From: Spirosoma sp. KUDC1026 | GTDB lineage: Bacteria > Bacteroidota > Bacteroidia > Cytophagales > Spirosomataceae | Assembly (NCBI RefSeq): GCF_013375035.1 | Contig: NZ_CP056032.1 | Location: 2,526,001-2,590,000 of the forward strand | Reading direction: 5' to 3' | Length of the DNA stretch: 64,000 nucleotides | Made by a program: the position numbers and the translations under genes | Notes under the pieces: model-generated | What the model was told of the DNA's origin: nothing | Databases searched by the model: none | Seen by the model: the letters and a program-made list of their open reading frames with translations, nothing else | Shown here: one piece after another, positions 17,783-25,628 of the stretch | How positions within the stretch are numbered: position 1 is the first letter of the stretch | Layout of the letters: every line of letters begins with the position of its first letter

Positions 17783-18601
17783 GTGATTGTACTGGCCGCA
17801 TTTGCTGCACACTGGTATCTGTCCCTGTTCTGTCAGACATTTTTCCTGCACCGGTACTCGGCGCACAAGATGTTTTCGATGAGCAAATTCTGGGAGCGTT
17901 TCTTCTACGCCCTGACCTATGTATCGCAGGGGTCATCCTACCTGAGCCCGCGTGCATACGCGGTGCTGCACCGCATGCACCACGCCTTCAGCGATACAGA
18001 AAGAGATCCTCACTCGCCCCATCACACTAAGAACATCTTCACGATGATGTGGCAGACGAAAAATATCTATAATGCTGTTCTACACCGGAAACAGACCATC
18101 GAGCGCCAGTTCGACCGGAACTACCCCGAATGGAGCCTGATCGAGAAAGTTGGCGATTCGTGGTTCTCCCGCGCTGGCTGGGGTGTTCTTTACAGCATGT
18201 TCTACATCCTCGCTTTTATGTATCTGGACATGCACTGGGCATTTTTCTTCCTGTTGCCGGTTCACTTTGTAATGGGGCCTGTCCACGGTGCAATCATCAA
18301 CTGGAGCGGTCACAAGTACGGTTACTCAAACTTCGATAACCAAGATCAGTCGAAAAACTCGCTGATTCTGGACGTTGTGATGATGGGCGAGCTGTTCCAG
18401 AACAACCACCACAAGCGGCCAAACGCGGCTAACTTCGGCGCTAAATGGTTCGAGTTTGATCCAACTTACCCCGTCATTGGTCTCCTGCATAAACTGCACA
18501 TCGTTCGTCTGCGTCCGTCGGCCGAAGCGAAAAAGGCCCAGCAGGAAGTTGGTCACGACCGGTTGGTTGAACAGCCTAGAGAAGAGCAAGTCGAAGCGTA
18601 A
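17783..18601 (+). CDS. Acyl-lipid/acyl-CoA fatty acid desaturase
   Basis: A 272-residue membrane di-iron desaturase. The three histidine boxes are H-R-Y-S-A-H near residue 23, H-R-M-H-H-A-F near 63, and N-N-H-H-K-R-P near 210. Hydrophobic segments at 1-20, 130-165 and near the middle box fit the family topology. It inserts a double bond into acyl chains, adjusting membrane fluidity. No ATG fits the N-terminus: the alignment-like start is GTG at 17783, with no in-frame ATG until residue 30. A strong 14-bp-stem terminator follows. Palindromes upstream suggest repressor control. Confidence 0.88.
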   Translation: MIVLAAFAAHWYLSLFCQTFFLHRYSAHKMFSMSKFWERFFYALTYVSQGSSYLSPRAYAVLHRMHHAFSDTERDPHSPHHTKNIFTMMWQTKNIYNAVLHRKQTIERQFDRNYPEWSLIEKVGDSWFSRAGWGVLYSMFYILAFMYLDMHWAFFFLLPVHFVMGPVHGAIINWSGHKYGYSNFDNQDQSKNSLILDVVMMGELFQNNHHKRPNAANFGAKWFEFDPTYPVIGLLHKLHIVRLRPSAEAKKAQQEVGHDRLVEQPREEQVEA

Positions 18602-18620
18602 GCTGGCATACATGATAACT

Positions 18621-18653
18621 AAGAAGCCCCGACCAGTTTGGTCGGGGCTTCTT
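18621..18653. terminator. Bidirectional terminator between the desaturase and nucleotidase genes
   Basis: Perfect 14-bp arms 18621-18634 and 18640-18653 (AAGAAGCCCCGACC / GGTCGGGGCTTCTT) with a 5-nt loop, placed between convergent genes. Both flanks contain short A/T-rich ends formed by the stem itself. Confidence 0.8.
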
Positions 18654-18678
18654 GCTTGTACGGGTTAACGGTACGTCT

Positions 18679-19206
18679 TTACAAGAGAACCTTGGCGACA
18701 TCCTGCCAGGACATCACACGTTGAAATTCAGTTTCATCGCGGTTGTGGAGCGCGTTAAACAGTAGGCCCTGCCCCTGAAACGTACGCAGGTTACGAGCGA
18801 GGTCATCGATCAGAAAATCGGTGTTCAGGATGCTCTTGTCGCCCAGAAAAACGTAGTTGTGCCACGTAATAGCGGGGAAATGCTCTTGTAACCAGTCCCA
18901 CTTTTCGCGTAGTGAATTCGGAAATTCCTGCGCGGCTGTGGCGATGAATACGTCGTATTTCGTCATCAAATCGGCTACTACGTCCTGAGCGCCTTCCATC
19001 ACCGGAATGTCCCGGAAAAAGCCCGGCTCAAACACCCGGTTGGAAATGGCTGCGTACTCGTTCTCGTCGAACAGTTCGTGAAATGATTTCTCTTTAAGTT
19101 CTTCCAGCGTGTAGCGGGGTGTTTCTCCTTCCAGATACAGACGAATGAATTTGGCGTGTGTGTCGGCCATTACGTCGTCCATATCAATGGCAATGCGTTG
19201 TTTCAT
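18679..19206 (-). CDS. 5'(3')-deoxyribonucleotidase (NT5C type)
   Basis: A 175-residue HAD-superfamily phosphatase. Motif I is D-M-D-D-V-M-A-D at residues 7-14, with Asp nucleophile and Asp general acid. Motif II is in I-A-T-A-A near 93 and the late acidic motif is F-L-I-D-D near 134. Length and the T-H-A-K-F segment after motif I match the 5' nucleotidase, deoxy (pyrimidine) family, which removes phosphate from dUMP/dTMP-like nucleotides. It lies 20 bases downstream of the E2 gene on the same strand and may share its transcript. Confidence 0.85.
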   Translation of the reverse strand: MKQRIAIDMDDVMADTHAKFIRLYLEGETPRYTLEELKEKSFHELFDENEYAAISNRVFEPGFFRDIPVMEGAQDVVADLMTKYDVFIATAAQEFPNSLREKWDWLQEHFPAITWHNYVFLGDKSILNTDFLIDDLARNLRTFQGQGLLFNALHNRDETEFQRVMSWQDVAKVLL

Positions 19207-19226
19207 AAATGAATTGGATAAAGCAA

Positions 19227-19916
19227 TTATACACTGCGACTAACATCAAACTTCTCCAGGTAATCGGCTACCCGCCGGACAAACTGACCGCCCAGTGAGC
19301 CATCCACTACGCGGTGATCGTAGGAATGAGAGAGAAACATCAACTGGCGAATGCCGATGAAGTCGCCCTGGGGTGTTTCGATCACAGCAGGTTTCTTGAC
19401 GATGGCACCAAACGCCATAATAGCTACCTGTGGTTGCACGATGATGGGCGTTCCCATCAGGTTGCCAAAGGTGCCGATGTTGGAAATCGTGTACGTGCCA
19501 CCGGCCAGATCGTCGGCTGTCAGTTTGTTCTCCCGGGCGCGTTTAGTCAGGTCGTTTACTTTTTTGGTGAGCCCAACCAGATTGTACTGAGCCGCATCGT
19601 GAATGACCGGCACAATCAGGTTCCCATTAGGCAGCGCTACCGCCATACCGATATTGATCGACTTTTTGACGAGGATCGTATCACCTTCGACTGATACGTT
19701 GATCATCGGAAAATCCTGGATAGCTTTCACGACGGCTTCGATCAAAATTGGTGTGTAAGTCAGGTTCTCACCCGTTTGCTGTTTAAAACGGTCTTTTACC
19801 CCAGTACGCCATTCCACAACAGGAGTCAAATCGGCTTCAACGAATGAGCTGACGTGCGGGGAAATCTGCTTGGATTCCACCATCCGCTGCGCAATCATCT
19901 TCCGCATTCGGTCCAT
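19227..19916 (-). CDS. 2-oxoacid dehydrogenase E2, catalytic domain (3' part of a frameshifted gene)
   Basis: 229 residues forming the acyltransferase domain of a dihydrolipoamide acyltransferase. It opens with M-D-R-M-R-K-M-I-A-Q-R-M, the usual entry to the E2 catalytic domain, and ends with the active-site D-H-R-V-V-D-G near residue 200 followed by the C-terminal helix. It belongs to one E2 polypeptide whose lipoyl and E3-binding domains are encoded upstream in another frame (19895-20752). The frame of this part stays open back through the linker (codons giving A-D-I-I-Q before the Met), so a single extra base, most simply in the G7 run at 19971-19977, would join the two. The ATG at 19916 could be internal. 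Confidence 0.85.
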   Translation of the reverse strand: MDRMRKMIAQRMVESKQISPHVSSFVEADLTPVVEWRTGVKDRFKQQTGENLTYTPILIEAVVKAIQDFPMINVSVEGDTILVKKSINIGMAVALPNGNLIVPVIHDAAQYNLVGLTKKVNDLTKRARENKLTADDLAGGTYTISNIGTFGNLMGTPIIVQPQVAIMAFGAIVKKPAVIETPQGDFIGIRQLMFLSHSYDHRVVDGSLGGQFVRRVADYLEKFDVSRSV

Positions 19917-20752
19917 CTGAATAATATCCGCCTGGCCGTTGAGGGAGCGTGGGGCTGGGGGCTGAGGGCTGGGGGGGAGGGCGTTGGAGTGGGGGCGTTG
20001 GGGTGGGATGTTGCATTCGACGATCCCTTCGCCCCCTGCCCTAAACCCTCAACCCCCTGCCCTAAACCCTCAACCCCTTGCCCTTCGCCCTTATCCCCAC
20101 GCACGTTCCCTTCCGCGCGGTCGATGACGTACGCCAGGATATCTTTTTTCGTGACGCGGTTTTCGGCGCCCGAGCCGGGAATGCGATCCAGCTCATCGCG
20201 GGAAACACCTTCCTCTTTAGCGATGTTCAGCACCAGGGGCGAATAAAACCGGTTGTCGAACACGGGCGTTGCGCCCGCTAACGTAGTTGGGGAAGCTGCT
20301 ACCGCTTTGGCGGGTCGGCTGCTCATAGCCAGAATGCTGGTTTCCATTTCCCGCGCCGATTCGAGGGTTTCAGCGTCTTCGGATTCGGGCGTTACGTTGG
20401 CGACATCACCAATACCAACCGGTGTCTGGTCGGCCGCTTCGGATGAGTCCTCGGCTTTGGGCTGCTCAACTGATGGGGCCGTATCCGGCGCGCTAGTTGA
20501 CGTAACGGTTTCTTCTGTTTCAATCCGGGCAATGGGCGCACCAACGGCTACTACATCGCCGTCGTTAACCAGAATTTCTTTCAGAATGCCGCTTTGCTGG
20601 GCTGGAACTTCGGTGTCTACCTTGTCAGTAGCGACTTCCAGTACTGACTCGTCGGCTTCAATCGGGTCGCCGGGCTTCTTGAGCCAGCCGATGACCGTAC
20701 ATTCCATTATGCTTTCGCCCATTTTGGGCATGACCATGTCGATAAGTGCCAT
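19895..20752 (-). CDS. 2-oxoacid dehydrogenase E2, lipoyl and E3-binding domains (5' part of a frameshifted gene)
   Basis: 285 residues. Residues 1-80 are a lipoyl domain with the lipoylated Lys in A-T-D-K-V-D-T-E-V-P at 43. A Ser/Ala/Pro/Glu linker follows, then the E3-binding domain at about 172-212 (S-P-L-V-L-N-I-A-K-E-E-G-V and G-R/N-R-V-T-K-K-D-I-L). After it comes an unusual Gly-rich then Pro-rich segment made by G-rich low-complexity DNA. The reading frame then leaves the E2 frame and stops after 11 nonsense residues. E2 is the core of pyruvate, 2-oxoglutarate or branched-chain dehydrogenase complexes; the E1 and E3 genes are not in the window. Confidence 0.85.
   Translation of the reverse strand: MALIDMVMPKMGESIMECTVIGWLKKPGDPIEADESVLEVATDKVDTEVPAQQSGILKEILVNDGDVVAVGAPIARIETEETVTSTSAPDTAPSVEQPKAEDSSEAADQTPVGIGDVANVTPESEDAETLESAREMETSILAMSSRPAKAVAASPTTLAGATPVFDNRFYSPLVLNIAKEEGVSRDELDRIPGSGAENRVTKKDILAYVIDRAEGNVRGDKGEGQGVEGLGQGVEGLGQGAKGSSNATSHPNAPTPTPSPPALSPQPHAPSTARRILFRWTECGR
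19942..20096 (-). repeat. G-rich low-complexity insert with 21-bp tandem repeat in the E2 linker
   Basis: On the minus strand this stretch is G-rich at its start and C-rich at its end. A 21-bp unit is repeated exactly at 20032-20052 and 20053-20073 with a degenerate third copy, giving a seven-residue repeat (L-G-Q-G-V-E-G). The coding strand carries four or more runs of three to five G within short spacing, a G-quadruplex-type pattern. A run of seven G on the plus strand lies at 19971-19977. Confidence 0.75.
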
Positions 20753-20798
20753 GTGTGTATCTGGTTGAGTGAGACGTGAGTGGTAGGGAGACTCCGTA

Positions 20799-22049
20799 TC
20801 ACAGTAAAATTTCCTCCCGTAGTAGATTAAGGACGTAGGTGGCGGTTAACTGAATATTCTGGTCGCGATACTGACCCAGCTTCAGCAGTTTGGCCACGGT
20901 GCGCGTGGGACTAGCGCAGGCAATCCAGACCGTACCAACGGGTTTGTCGGCAGTGCCGCCGTCAGGTCCCGCAATGCCACTGGTGGCAATGGCGACGTCA
21001 GTATTCAGTGCCTTGCGAACGCCTTCAGCCATCTGGCGAACGACCTCCTCGCTGACCGCACCAAATTGTTCCAACGTCTCAGGCGATACACCAAGCTGGT
21101 TTATTTTGACGTCGTTGCTGTAACTCACAACGCTGCCCATAAATGACACCGACGAGCCCGGAACGCTGGTGATACGGGCCGCTACGTAACCACCGGTGCA
21201 ACTCTCGGCGGTACTCAACGTCCAGCCGCGGGCTTTCAGCAATTGGCCAACGACGTTTTCTAGTGTATCATCGTCGTAGCCATATACGTTTTTTTCGATG
21301 AGTGGCAGGACCTTCGCTGTCTGATCGACTAATTCCTGGTCAAGAGCCGCTTCATCCGTGCCCGTAGCCGTCAACCGAAGACGTACTCCGCCGAAGCTGG
21401 GCAGGTAGGCCAGTTTGATGTGTGGGGGTAAACTATCTTCCCAGTCGGCAATACGTTCGGCCAGGAACGACTCCCCAATACCTACGGTCAGAATCATTTT
21501 GTGTTTGATAACAGGTGTAGCAAAATGATTCGTAAGCGCGGGCAGAATCCGATGCGTCATGAGGTTCTTCATCTCAAACGGAACACCCGGCAGCGATACG
21601 TAAACCCGGCCCTGATGTTCAATCCACATGCCAGGGGCCGTTCCCCAGTCGTTCTGCATATAGACCGCGTTGGCGGGCAGATCGGCCTGAGCCCGGTTCA
21701 GATCGGTCATCTCCCGGCCGCGTTTGGCAAAAAAGCTGGTTACCAGCGCCAGCGCTGTTTCGTTGCGAACCATGCCCACACCGAAATACGTGCAGAGTGT
21801 CTTCTTGGTAATATCATCCTTGGTCGGGCCCAGACCACCCGTCAGGATGATGATATCAGCGCGTTGATGAGCCTCGCTAAGTACCTGTAAAATGTTTTCC
21901 GCCTGATCCCCTACGGATGACTTACGGATAACGCGGATGCCAATGTTTGTCAGTTCGGTACCGATCCACTGCGTATTCGTGTCGGTAATCTGCCCGAACA
22001 ATATTTCGTCGCCGATGGTAACTACTTCGGCCCGGATGGAGTTGGTCAT
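20799..22049 (-). CDS. cinA: CinA family nicotinamide-nucleotide amidohydrolase / competence-damage protein
   Basis: A 416-residue two-domain CinA protein. The N-terminal MoCF/COG1058 domain (about 1-165) has I-G-D-E-I-L-F-G-Q-I-T-D-T-N and T-G-G-L-G-P-T-K-D-D, associated with ADP-ribose pyrophosphatase activity. The C-terminal domain (about 260-416) has the NMN deamidase signature with T-A-E-S-C-T-G-G near 279 and S-G-I-A-G-P-D-G-G near 362. The enzyme recycles nicotinamide mononucleotide. It lies 46 bases upstream of the E2 gene on the same strand. Confidence 0.93.
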   Translation of the reverse strand: MTNSIRAEVVTIGDEILFGQITDTNTQWIGTELTNIGIRVIRKSSVGDQAENILQVLSEAHQRADIIILTGGLGPTKDDITKKTLCTYFGVGMVRNETALALVTSFFAKRGREMTDLNRAQADLPANAVYMQNDWGTAPGMWIEHQGRVYVSLPGVPFEMKNLMTHRILPALTNHFATPVIKHKMILTVGIGESFLAERIADWEDSLPPHIKLAYLPSFGGVRLRLTATGTDEAALDQELVDQTAKVLPLIEKNVYGYDDDTLENVVGQLLKARGWTLSTAESCTGGYVAARITSVPGSSVSFMGSVVSYSNDVKINQLGVSPETLEQFGAVSEEVVRQMAEGVRKALNTDVAIATSGIAGPDGGTADKPVGTVWIACASPTRTVAKLLKLGQYRDQNIQLTATYVLNLLREEILL

Positions 22050-22158
22050 AAAAGAAGGGTCGGACTAAGCTTGCCGCTTTTACTTGCCAAATAAGCAAGG
22101 GTAAGGATTAAACGTTCGGAATGTCCGGCGGTCAAAAGTACGTAAAACACTTAATTGC

Positions 22159-22920
22159 ATGAACAAGATGATCTGTCTGGCGGTTTGCCTAACTCCGCTT
22201 TTTATTGAACCGGCCCTGGCGCAGGATTCGTCCAAAACGCAGCAGCCTGCCAAGAAGGGACTTTTTGGTCAGATCGTTGATCAGGTTTCTACGGCTGTTT
22301 CGTCGGGTGGAAGCCTTACCAACGGTGATATTGCATCGGGGCTGAAACAAGCCCTTCAAATAGGCATCAGCAAAGGTGCCGATCAGGCGTCGGCCACGGA
22401 TGGGTTTTTTAAAAACCCCTTGCTACGTATTGCCTTTCCACCCGAAGCGCAACGAGTAGCGACCCGGCTGCGGCAGATCGGACTGGGGGCGCAGGTCGAT
22501 AAGTTTGAACTCTCGTTGAACCGAGCTGCTGAGGATGCGGCTAAAGTATCTAAGCCAGTATTCATCAAGGCCATTACGTCGATGAGCATTCAGGATGCCG
22601 TTGGAATTCTGAGAGGACAGAATGACGCTGCCACGCAATACCTGCGTCGTACGTCGGGGCAAGAACTGGTACAGCAGTTTACACCCATCATTGATAGTAC
22701 GCTGGCGAAGAACAGTGCGACCCGCTACTACAGCGATCTGGTGACAACCTACAACAAACTGCCGTTTGTGCAGAAAGTTAATCCAAGCCTAACCGAGTAT
22801 GCGACCAATAAAGCCGTCGACGGTTTGTTTTTGCTGGTAGCCCAGGAGGAAAAGAAAATCCGGGAGGACCCAGCCGCCCGCGTTACTGAGCTGCTGAAAC
22901 GGGTTTTCTCCAGACAGTAA
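22159..22920 (+). CDS. DUF4197 domain-containing exported protein
   Basis: A 253-residue exported protein with a signal peptide cleaved near A-L-A-Q (residues 19-22). The rest matches the DUF4197 pattern: L-T-x-x-D-I-A-S-G-L-K-Q-A-L near 52-66, G-F-F-K-N-P-L-L-R-I-x-F-P-P-E near 83, the V-x-K-F-E-x-S-L-N-R-A-A-E segment near 118, and D-A-V-G-I-L-R-G near 150. The family is periplasmic, helical and of unknown function. A strong hairpin follows and separates it from the convergent hemoglobin gene. Confidence 0.85.
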   Translation: MNKMICLAVCLTPLFIEPALAQDSSKTQQPAKKGLFGQIVDQVSTAVSSGGSLTNGDIASGLKQALQIGISKGADQASATDGFFKNPLLRIAFPPEAQRVATRLRQIGLGAQVDKFELSLNRAAEDAAKVSKPVFIKAITSMSIQDAVGILRGQNDAATQYLRRTSGQELVQQFTPIIDSTLAKNSATRYYSDLVTTYNKLPFVQKVNPSLTEYATNKAVDGLFLLVAQEEKKIREDPAARVTELLKRVFSRQ

Positions 22921-22932
22921 GCAGGAAAATTG

Positions 22933-22993
22933 GGTAATTAATAAAGCGCCTGGCTAACAGTCCATAGGTTGGCCGGGCGCTTTATTAATTACC
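22933..22993. terminator. Bidirectional hairpin between the DUF4197 and hemoglobin genes
   Basis: Perfect 18-bp arms 22933-22950 and 22976-22993 with an A/T-rich outer half (TTTATTAATTACC). The right arm includes the stop codon of the convergent hemoglobin gene at 22985. Inner bases give a second short GGCTAAC/GTTGGCC pairing. Confidence 0.75.
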
Positions 22994-23392
22994 GCCTTCC
23001 ATATAGGTGTCGTTGTTGATATAGTCGAGTTTGTTGTTCCAGACCAGGGCAATCTGCGTGGCCCGCATACGAACCTGCTCGGCGGTTTCTCCCGTGAAAT
23101 TTTCTTGTAACGTTTGCGTGAACAGCTGGAGCCATCGCTCAAAATGATCGATAGTAAGTGTGTGCTGCTGATTGACGATCAAATGAGGGCGAAACGGATG
23201 CCCCTGGTAGGCGTTGTTACCCAGAATGATATTCTCCCAGAAAGCGTACATCTTGGGCAGATGCTTCGACCAATTCACCTGGGCGACGTCCGTAAAGACA
23301 GGGCTCAGCAGCGGATCGACCTGTACTTTTTCGTAAAATGAGTCAACCAGAAACTTGATTGATTCCGGTGAGTCCAGCGTTTTCTTTTCCAT
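22985..23392 (-). CDS. Group III truncated hemoglobin
   Basis: A 135-residue 2-over-2 globin of group III. Typical features are the early F-Y-x-K-V segment (helix B), P-x-F in helix C region near residue 33, W-x-x-H-L-P-K-M-Y-x-F-W near 42-54, and G-x-P-F/H-R-P-H followed by the proximal-His helix containing H-F-E-R-W-L near 80-84. Group III globins bind heme; roles in oxygen or reactive nitrogen chemistry are proposed for some members. The gene starts 21 bases after the Spx-like gene, so the pair is probably one transcript. Confidence 0.88.
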   Translation of the reverse strand: MEKKTLDSPESIKFLVDSFYEKVQVDPLLSPVFTDVAQVNWSKHLPKMYAFWENIILGNNAYQGHPFRPHLIVNQQHTLTIDHFERWLQLFTQTLQENFTGETAEQVRMRATQIALVWNNKLDYINNDTYMEGGN

Positions 23393-23413
23393 GAAATCTG
23401 AATCGCCAGTACG

Positions 23414-23761
23414 TTAGGTCCCGAAGGTTTCGGCGTACTGGTCTTCTTTGAACCCTAACGCTAGAAGCTGCCCATCCTGTTCAATCAATGGGCGACGAAT
23501 AACCGAGGGTTTCACCATCATGAGGGCAATGGCTCCGTCGGCGTCCGTTGGTTTCTCCGCATCGGGCAATTTCTTCCAGGTCGTACCCGCCCGGTTCACC
23601 AGTTCTTCCCAGGGCTTCTGCGTGAGCCAGCGCTCGATTGTCTGGCGATCAATGCCTTTCTTTTTATAATCGTAGAACTGATACGTAACGCCGTGGTCAG
23701 CCAGCCAGGTACGGGCTTTCTTGACGGTATCGCAGTTCGGAATGGCGTATAAGGTGTACAT
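23414..23761 (-). CDS. Spx/ArsC family thioredoxin-fold protein (YffB-like)
   Basis: A 115-residue protein of the arsenate-reductase-like family. The N-terminal strand leads to P-N-C-D-T-V-K-K-A-R, with a single active-site Cys at residue 10 and no C-x-x-C pair. The late motif M-V-K-P-S-V-I-R-R-P-L near 83 is the family's conserved R-P-L segment. In Gram-negative bacteria this branch (YffB) is of unclear substrate and probably glutathione- or thiol-linked; arsenate resistance context (arsB, arsR) is absent. It is upstream of the truncated hemoglobin gene by 21 bases. Confidence 0.82.
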   Translation of the reverse strand: MYTLYAIPNCDTVKKARTWLADHGVTYQFYDYKKKGIDRQTIERWLTQKPWEELVNRAGTTWKKLPDAEKPTDADGAIALMMVKPSVIRRPLIEQDGQLLALGFKEDQYAETFGT

Positions 23762-23921
23762 ACTCGTGTTGTATTTGGGGACGAATATCCGGTTTTGGCC
23801 TGTTCTTTGCGCTGATTGATGACAGAAAAATCAGTGGCGAAAATAAGCGTATAGTTGAGAGACGTACCGGTGAGTCCGGATTTAGACGGAACGTATCGTA
23901 CGGGTTTCCAGCCAGGCTTTG

Positions 23922-23929
23922 TAAATTTG
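23922..23929 (+). promoter_or_regulatory. Candidate -7 box (TAAATTTG) for gldC
   Basis: An exact TAnnTTTG match ending 5 bases before the gldC ATG. If used, the transcript would start at or next to the start codon, giving a leaderless mRNA. No -33 TTG is seen at the usual distance. Confidence 0.4.
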
Positions 23930-23934
23930 TCTCT

Positions 23935-24285
23935 ATGAAAAAATCAGAGATTAACTTTTCCGTTGAGTTAGATAACCAGAACGTTCCCGAAAAAATCTAC
24001 TGGGACGCTACCGATAACCCAAACGAGGGACTAAGCGACACCCGGGCAATCGCAATTGCCCTCTGGGATCATTACCACAACAGTACGCTTAAGATCGACC
24101 TGTGGACGAAAGAGATGGAAGTGGTGGATATGAAGCGCTTCCTGATCGAAATGATGAGCGGCATTGCGGATACCGCCCGCAACGCTACAGGTGACCAGCA
24201 GATGGCTACGGATATCGAAAAAACGTGCGATATGCTCAGTAAGCGACTCCGGGAAGAGATTAAAGCACAACAGCAACAACAATAA
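23935..24285 (+). CDS. gldC: Gliding motility protein GldC
   Basis: A 116-residue cytoplasmic protein matching GldC of gliding Bacteroidota: I-N-F-x-V-E-L-D-x-x-x-V-P-E-K-I-x-W-x-A-T-D near residues 5-28 and W-T-K-E-M-E-V-x-D-M-K-R-F near 57-69. GldC associates genetically with the gliding/T9SS machinery, although its exact job is not settled. The protein ends in a polyglutamine run (five Gln). It stands alone from other gld genes here; the thioredoxin gene starts 45 bases after it. Confidence 0.9.
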   Translation: MKKSEINFSVELDNQNVPEKIYWDATDNPNEGLSDTRAIAIALWDHYHNSTLKIDLWTKEMEVVDMKRFLIEMMSGIADTARNATGDQQMATDIEKTCDMLSKRLREEIKAQQQQQ

Positions 24286-24330
24286 ATTCAGGTCCGGGGA
24301 CGTGACAAGTAGAACGATCTCCCTTTGTGT

Positions 24331-25551
24331 ATGAAGAAACTCTTTTTCCTGCTCTGTATAGCCAGTGTTACGCTGGCAACTTCTGCCCTGGCGCAACGAA
24401 AGTCAGCTCCTAAGGCGGGAGGAATCAATTTTCAGGCAACGCCAGTCGACCGTGTGTTTCAGGAAGCCCGGCGCATGGGAAAGCCGGTGTTTGTCGAAAT
24501 TTATTCGCCAACCTGCCACGTATGCCAGAGTTTCGTACCCACGCTGGCTGATAGCCGGGTTGGAAAATTCTATAACGATAAGTTTGTCAGCACGAAGCTG
24601 GATATTGCATTGCCCACTACGCAGACGTTTCTGACCAAACAGCAGTTGTTTGTGCCATCGCTGCCCCTGTTTCTGTACTTCGATCCCAAACAGAATCTGC
24701 TGCACTTTGCGATGAGTAATAACTCAACTGACGAGGTAATCCGGCACGGTACAAACGCGCTTACGCCTGCCAGTCGGAGTCAGACTATGAAGTCTCGGTT
24801 CCAGCAGGGGGAGCGCAATCCCAATTTCCTGATCGATTACGCCATGTTTGCCCGGATCACGAAAGATACGACGGCCAATATCGTGGCTATGAACGAGTAC
24901 GCCCGGCAGCAACAACCCGCTACGTATGCAAGTCAGACAAACTGGCTGGCGTTGCAAAAGCTGGTACTGGACTACGAAAACCCGATTTTCGAGTATATGC
25001 TCGGGCATCTGGATGCGTATCGTAAAGCGTATGGTGCGCAGCCAACGCAGCAGGTTGCCGAAAATATTTTGATGTCGTCACTCTATAGCAGCCGGGGAGC
25101 GCAGTACCCGGCCGCGAAAATTATCGAAATTCGGCAGGATCTGGCCAAGGTTGGTATTGATCCGAAAGTAGCCGCTAACCGGACGCTGCTGCCCGAAGTT
25201 AACGCCTTTTTTCGGGCGAAACAGACTGCTAAAGCAATCGACCGGATGGATAAGCAGGTAACTGCCAACTCATTCAGCGTACCGGAGTACATTTACATCT
25301 CCCGCCTGTTTAACCGCAATAGCCCTGACGATTCGGACGTACCAACGGTGGTGAAATGGGTAAACAAAGGGCTGGCCTTGAAGCCGAATGCGAAAGAGCA
25401 GGCTGATTTGTACTACGAACTAGCTGAAGCCTATCGTCGGGGTGGTAAAACCGCTGATGCGCAGAAAGCGGCTCAGAAATCGATGGAGCAGGCCCAGGCC
25501 AGCCGGTCAGATACGCGCCGGAACGTCGAGCAGATGGGTAAGCTGAAATAG
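24331..25551 (+). CDS. Exported thioredoxin-fold protein with helical C-terminal region
   Basis: A 406-residue protein with a signal peptide (cleavage near A-L-A-Q at 20-23). Residues about 30-150 form a thioredoxin-like domain with C-H-V-C in P-T-C-H-V-C-Q-S near residue 66. The remaining 250 residues are helical and TPR-like towards the end (A-D-L-Y-Y-E-L-A-E-A-Y then A-D-A-Q-K-A-A-Q-K). It is probably a periplasmic thiol-disulfide protein. Start is taken at ATG 24331; a TTG six bases upstream is less likely. A terminator stem follows. Confidence 0.8.
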   Translation: MKKLFFLLCIASVTLATSALAQRKSAPKAGGINFQATPVDRVFQEARRMGKPVFVEIYSPTCHVCQSFVPTLADSRVGKFYNDKFVSTKLDIALPTTQTFLTKQQLFVPSLPLFLYFDPKQNLLHFAMSNNSTDEVIRHGTNALTPASRSQTMKSRFQQGERNPNFLIDYAMFARITKDTTANIVAMNEYARQQQPATYASQTNWLALQKLVLDYENPIFEYMLGHLDAYRKAYGAQPTQQVAENILMSSLYSSRGAQYPAAKIIEIRQDLAKVGIDPKVAANRTLLPEVNAFFRAKQTAKAIDRMDKQVTANSFSVPEYIYISRLFNRNSPDDSDVPTVVKWVNKGLALKPNAKEQADLYYELAEAYRRGGKTADAQKAAQKSMEQAQASRSDTRRNVEQMGKLK

Positions 25552-25568
25552 CACCGAGTAACACAGAA

Positions 25569-25606
25569 TAAAGAATCCCAACCTCAGCAGGTTGGGCTTC
25601 TTTATT
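25569..25606. terminator. Terminator between the thioredoxin and TPR genes
   Basis: An inverted repeat with stem segments ATAAAGAA / TTCTTTAT and CCCAACCT / AGGTTGGG and one mismatched pair between them, followed by T-rich sequence. It lies between convergent genes. Confidence 0.75.
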
Positions 25607-25628
25607 TCTAGGAATAGTTACGACTACG

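Noticed and set aside
20030..20090. TTTAGGG repeats resembling a telomere
   Set aside because: They lie within a coding linker as part of a 21-bp tandem unit; there is no chromosome end here.
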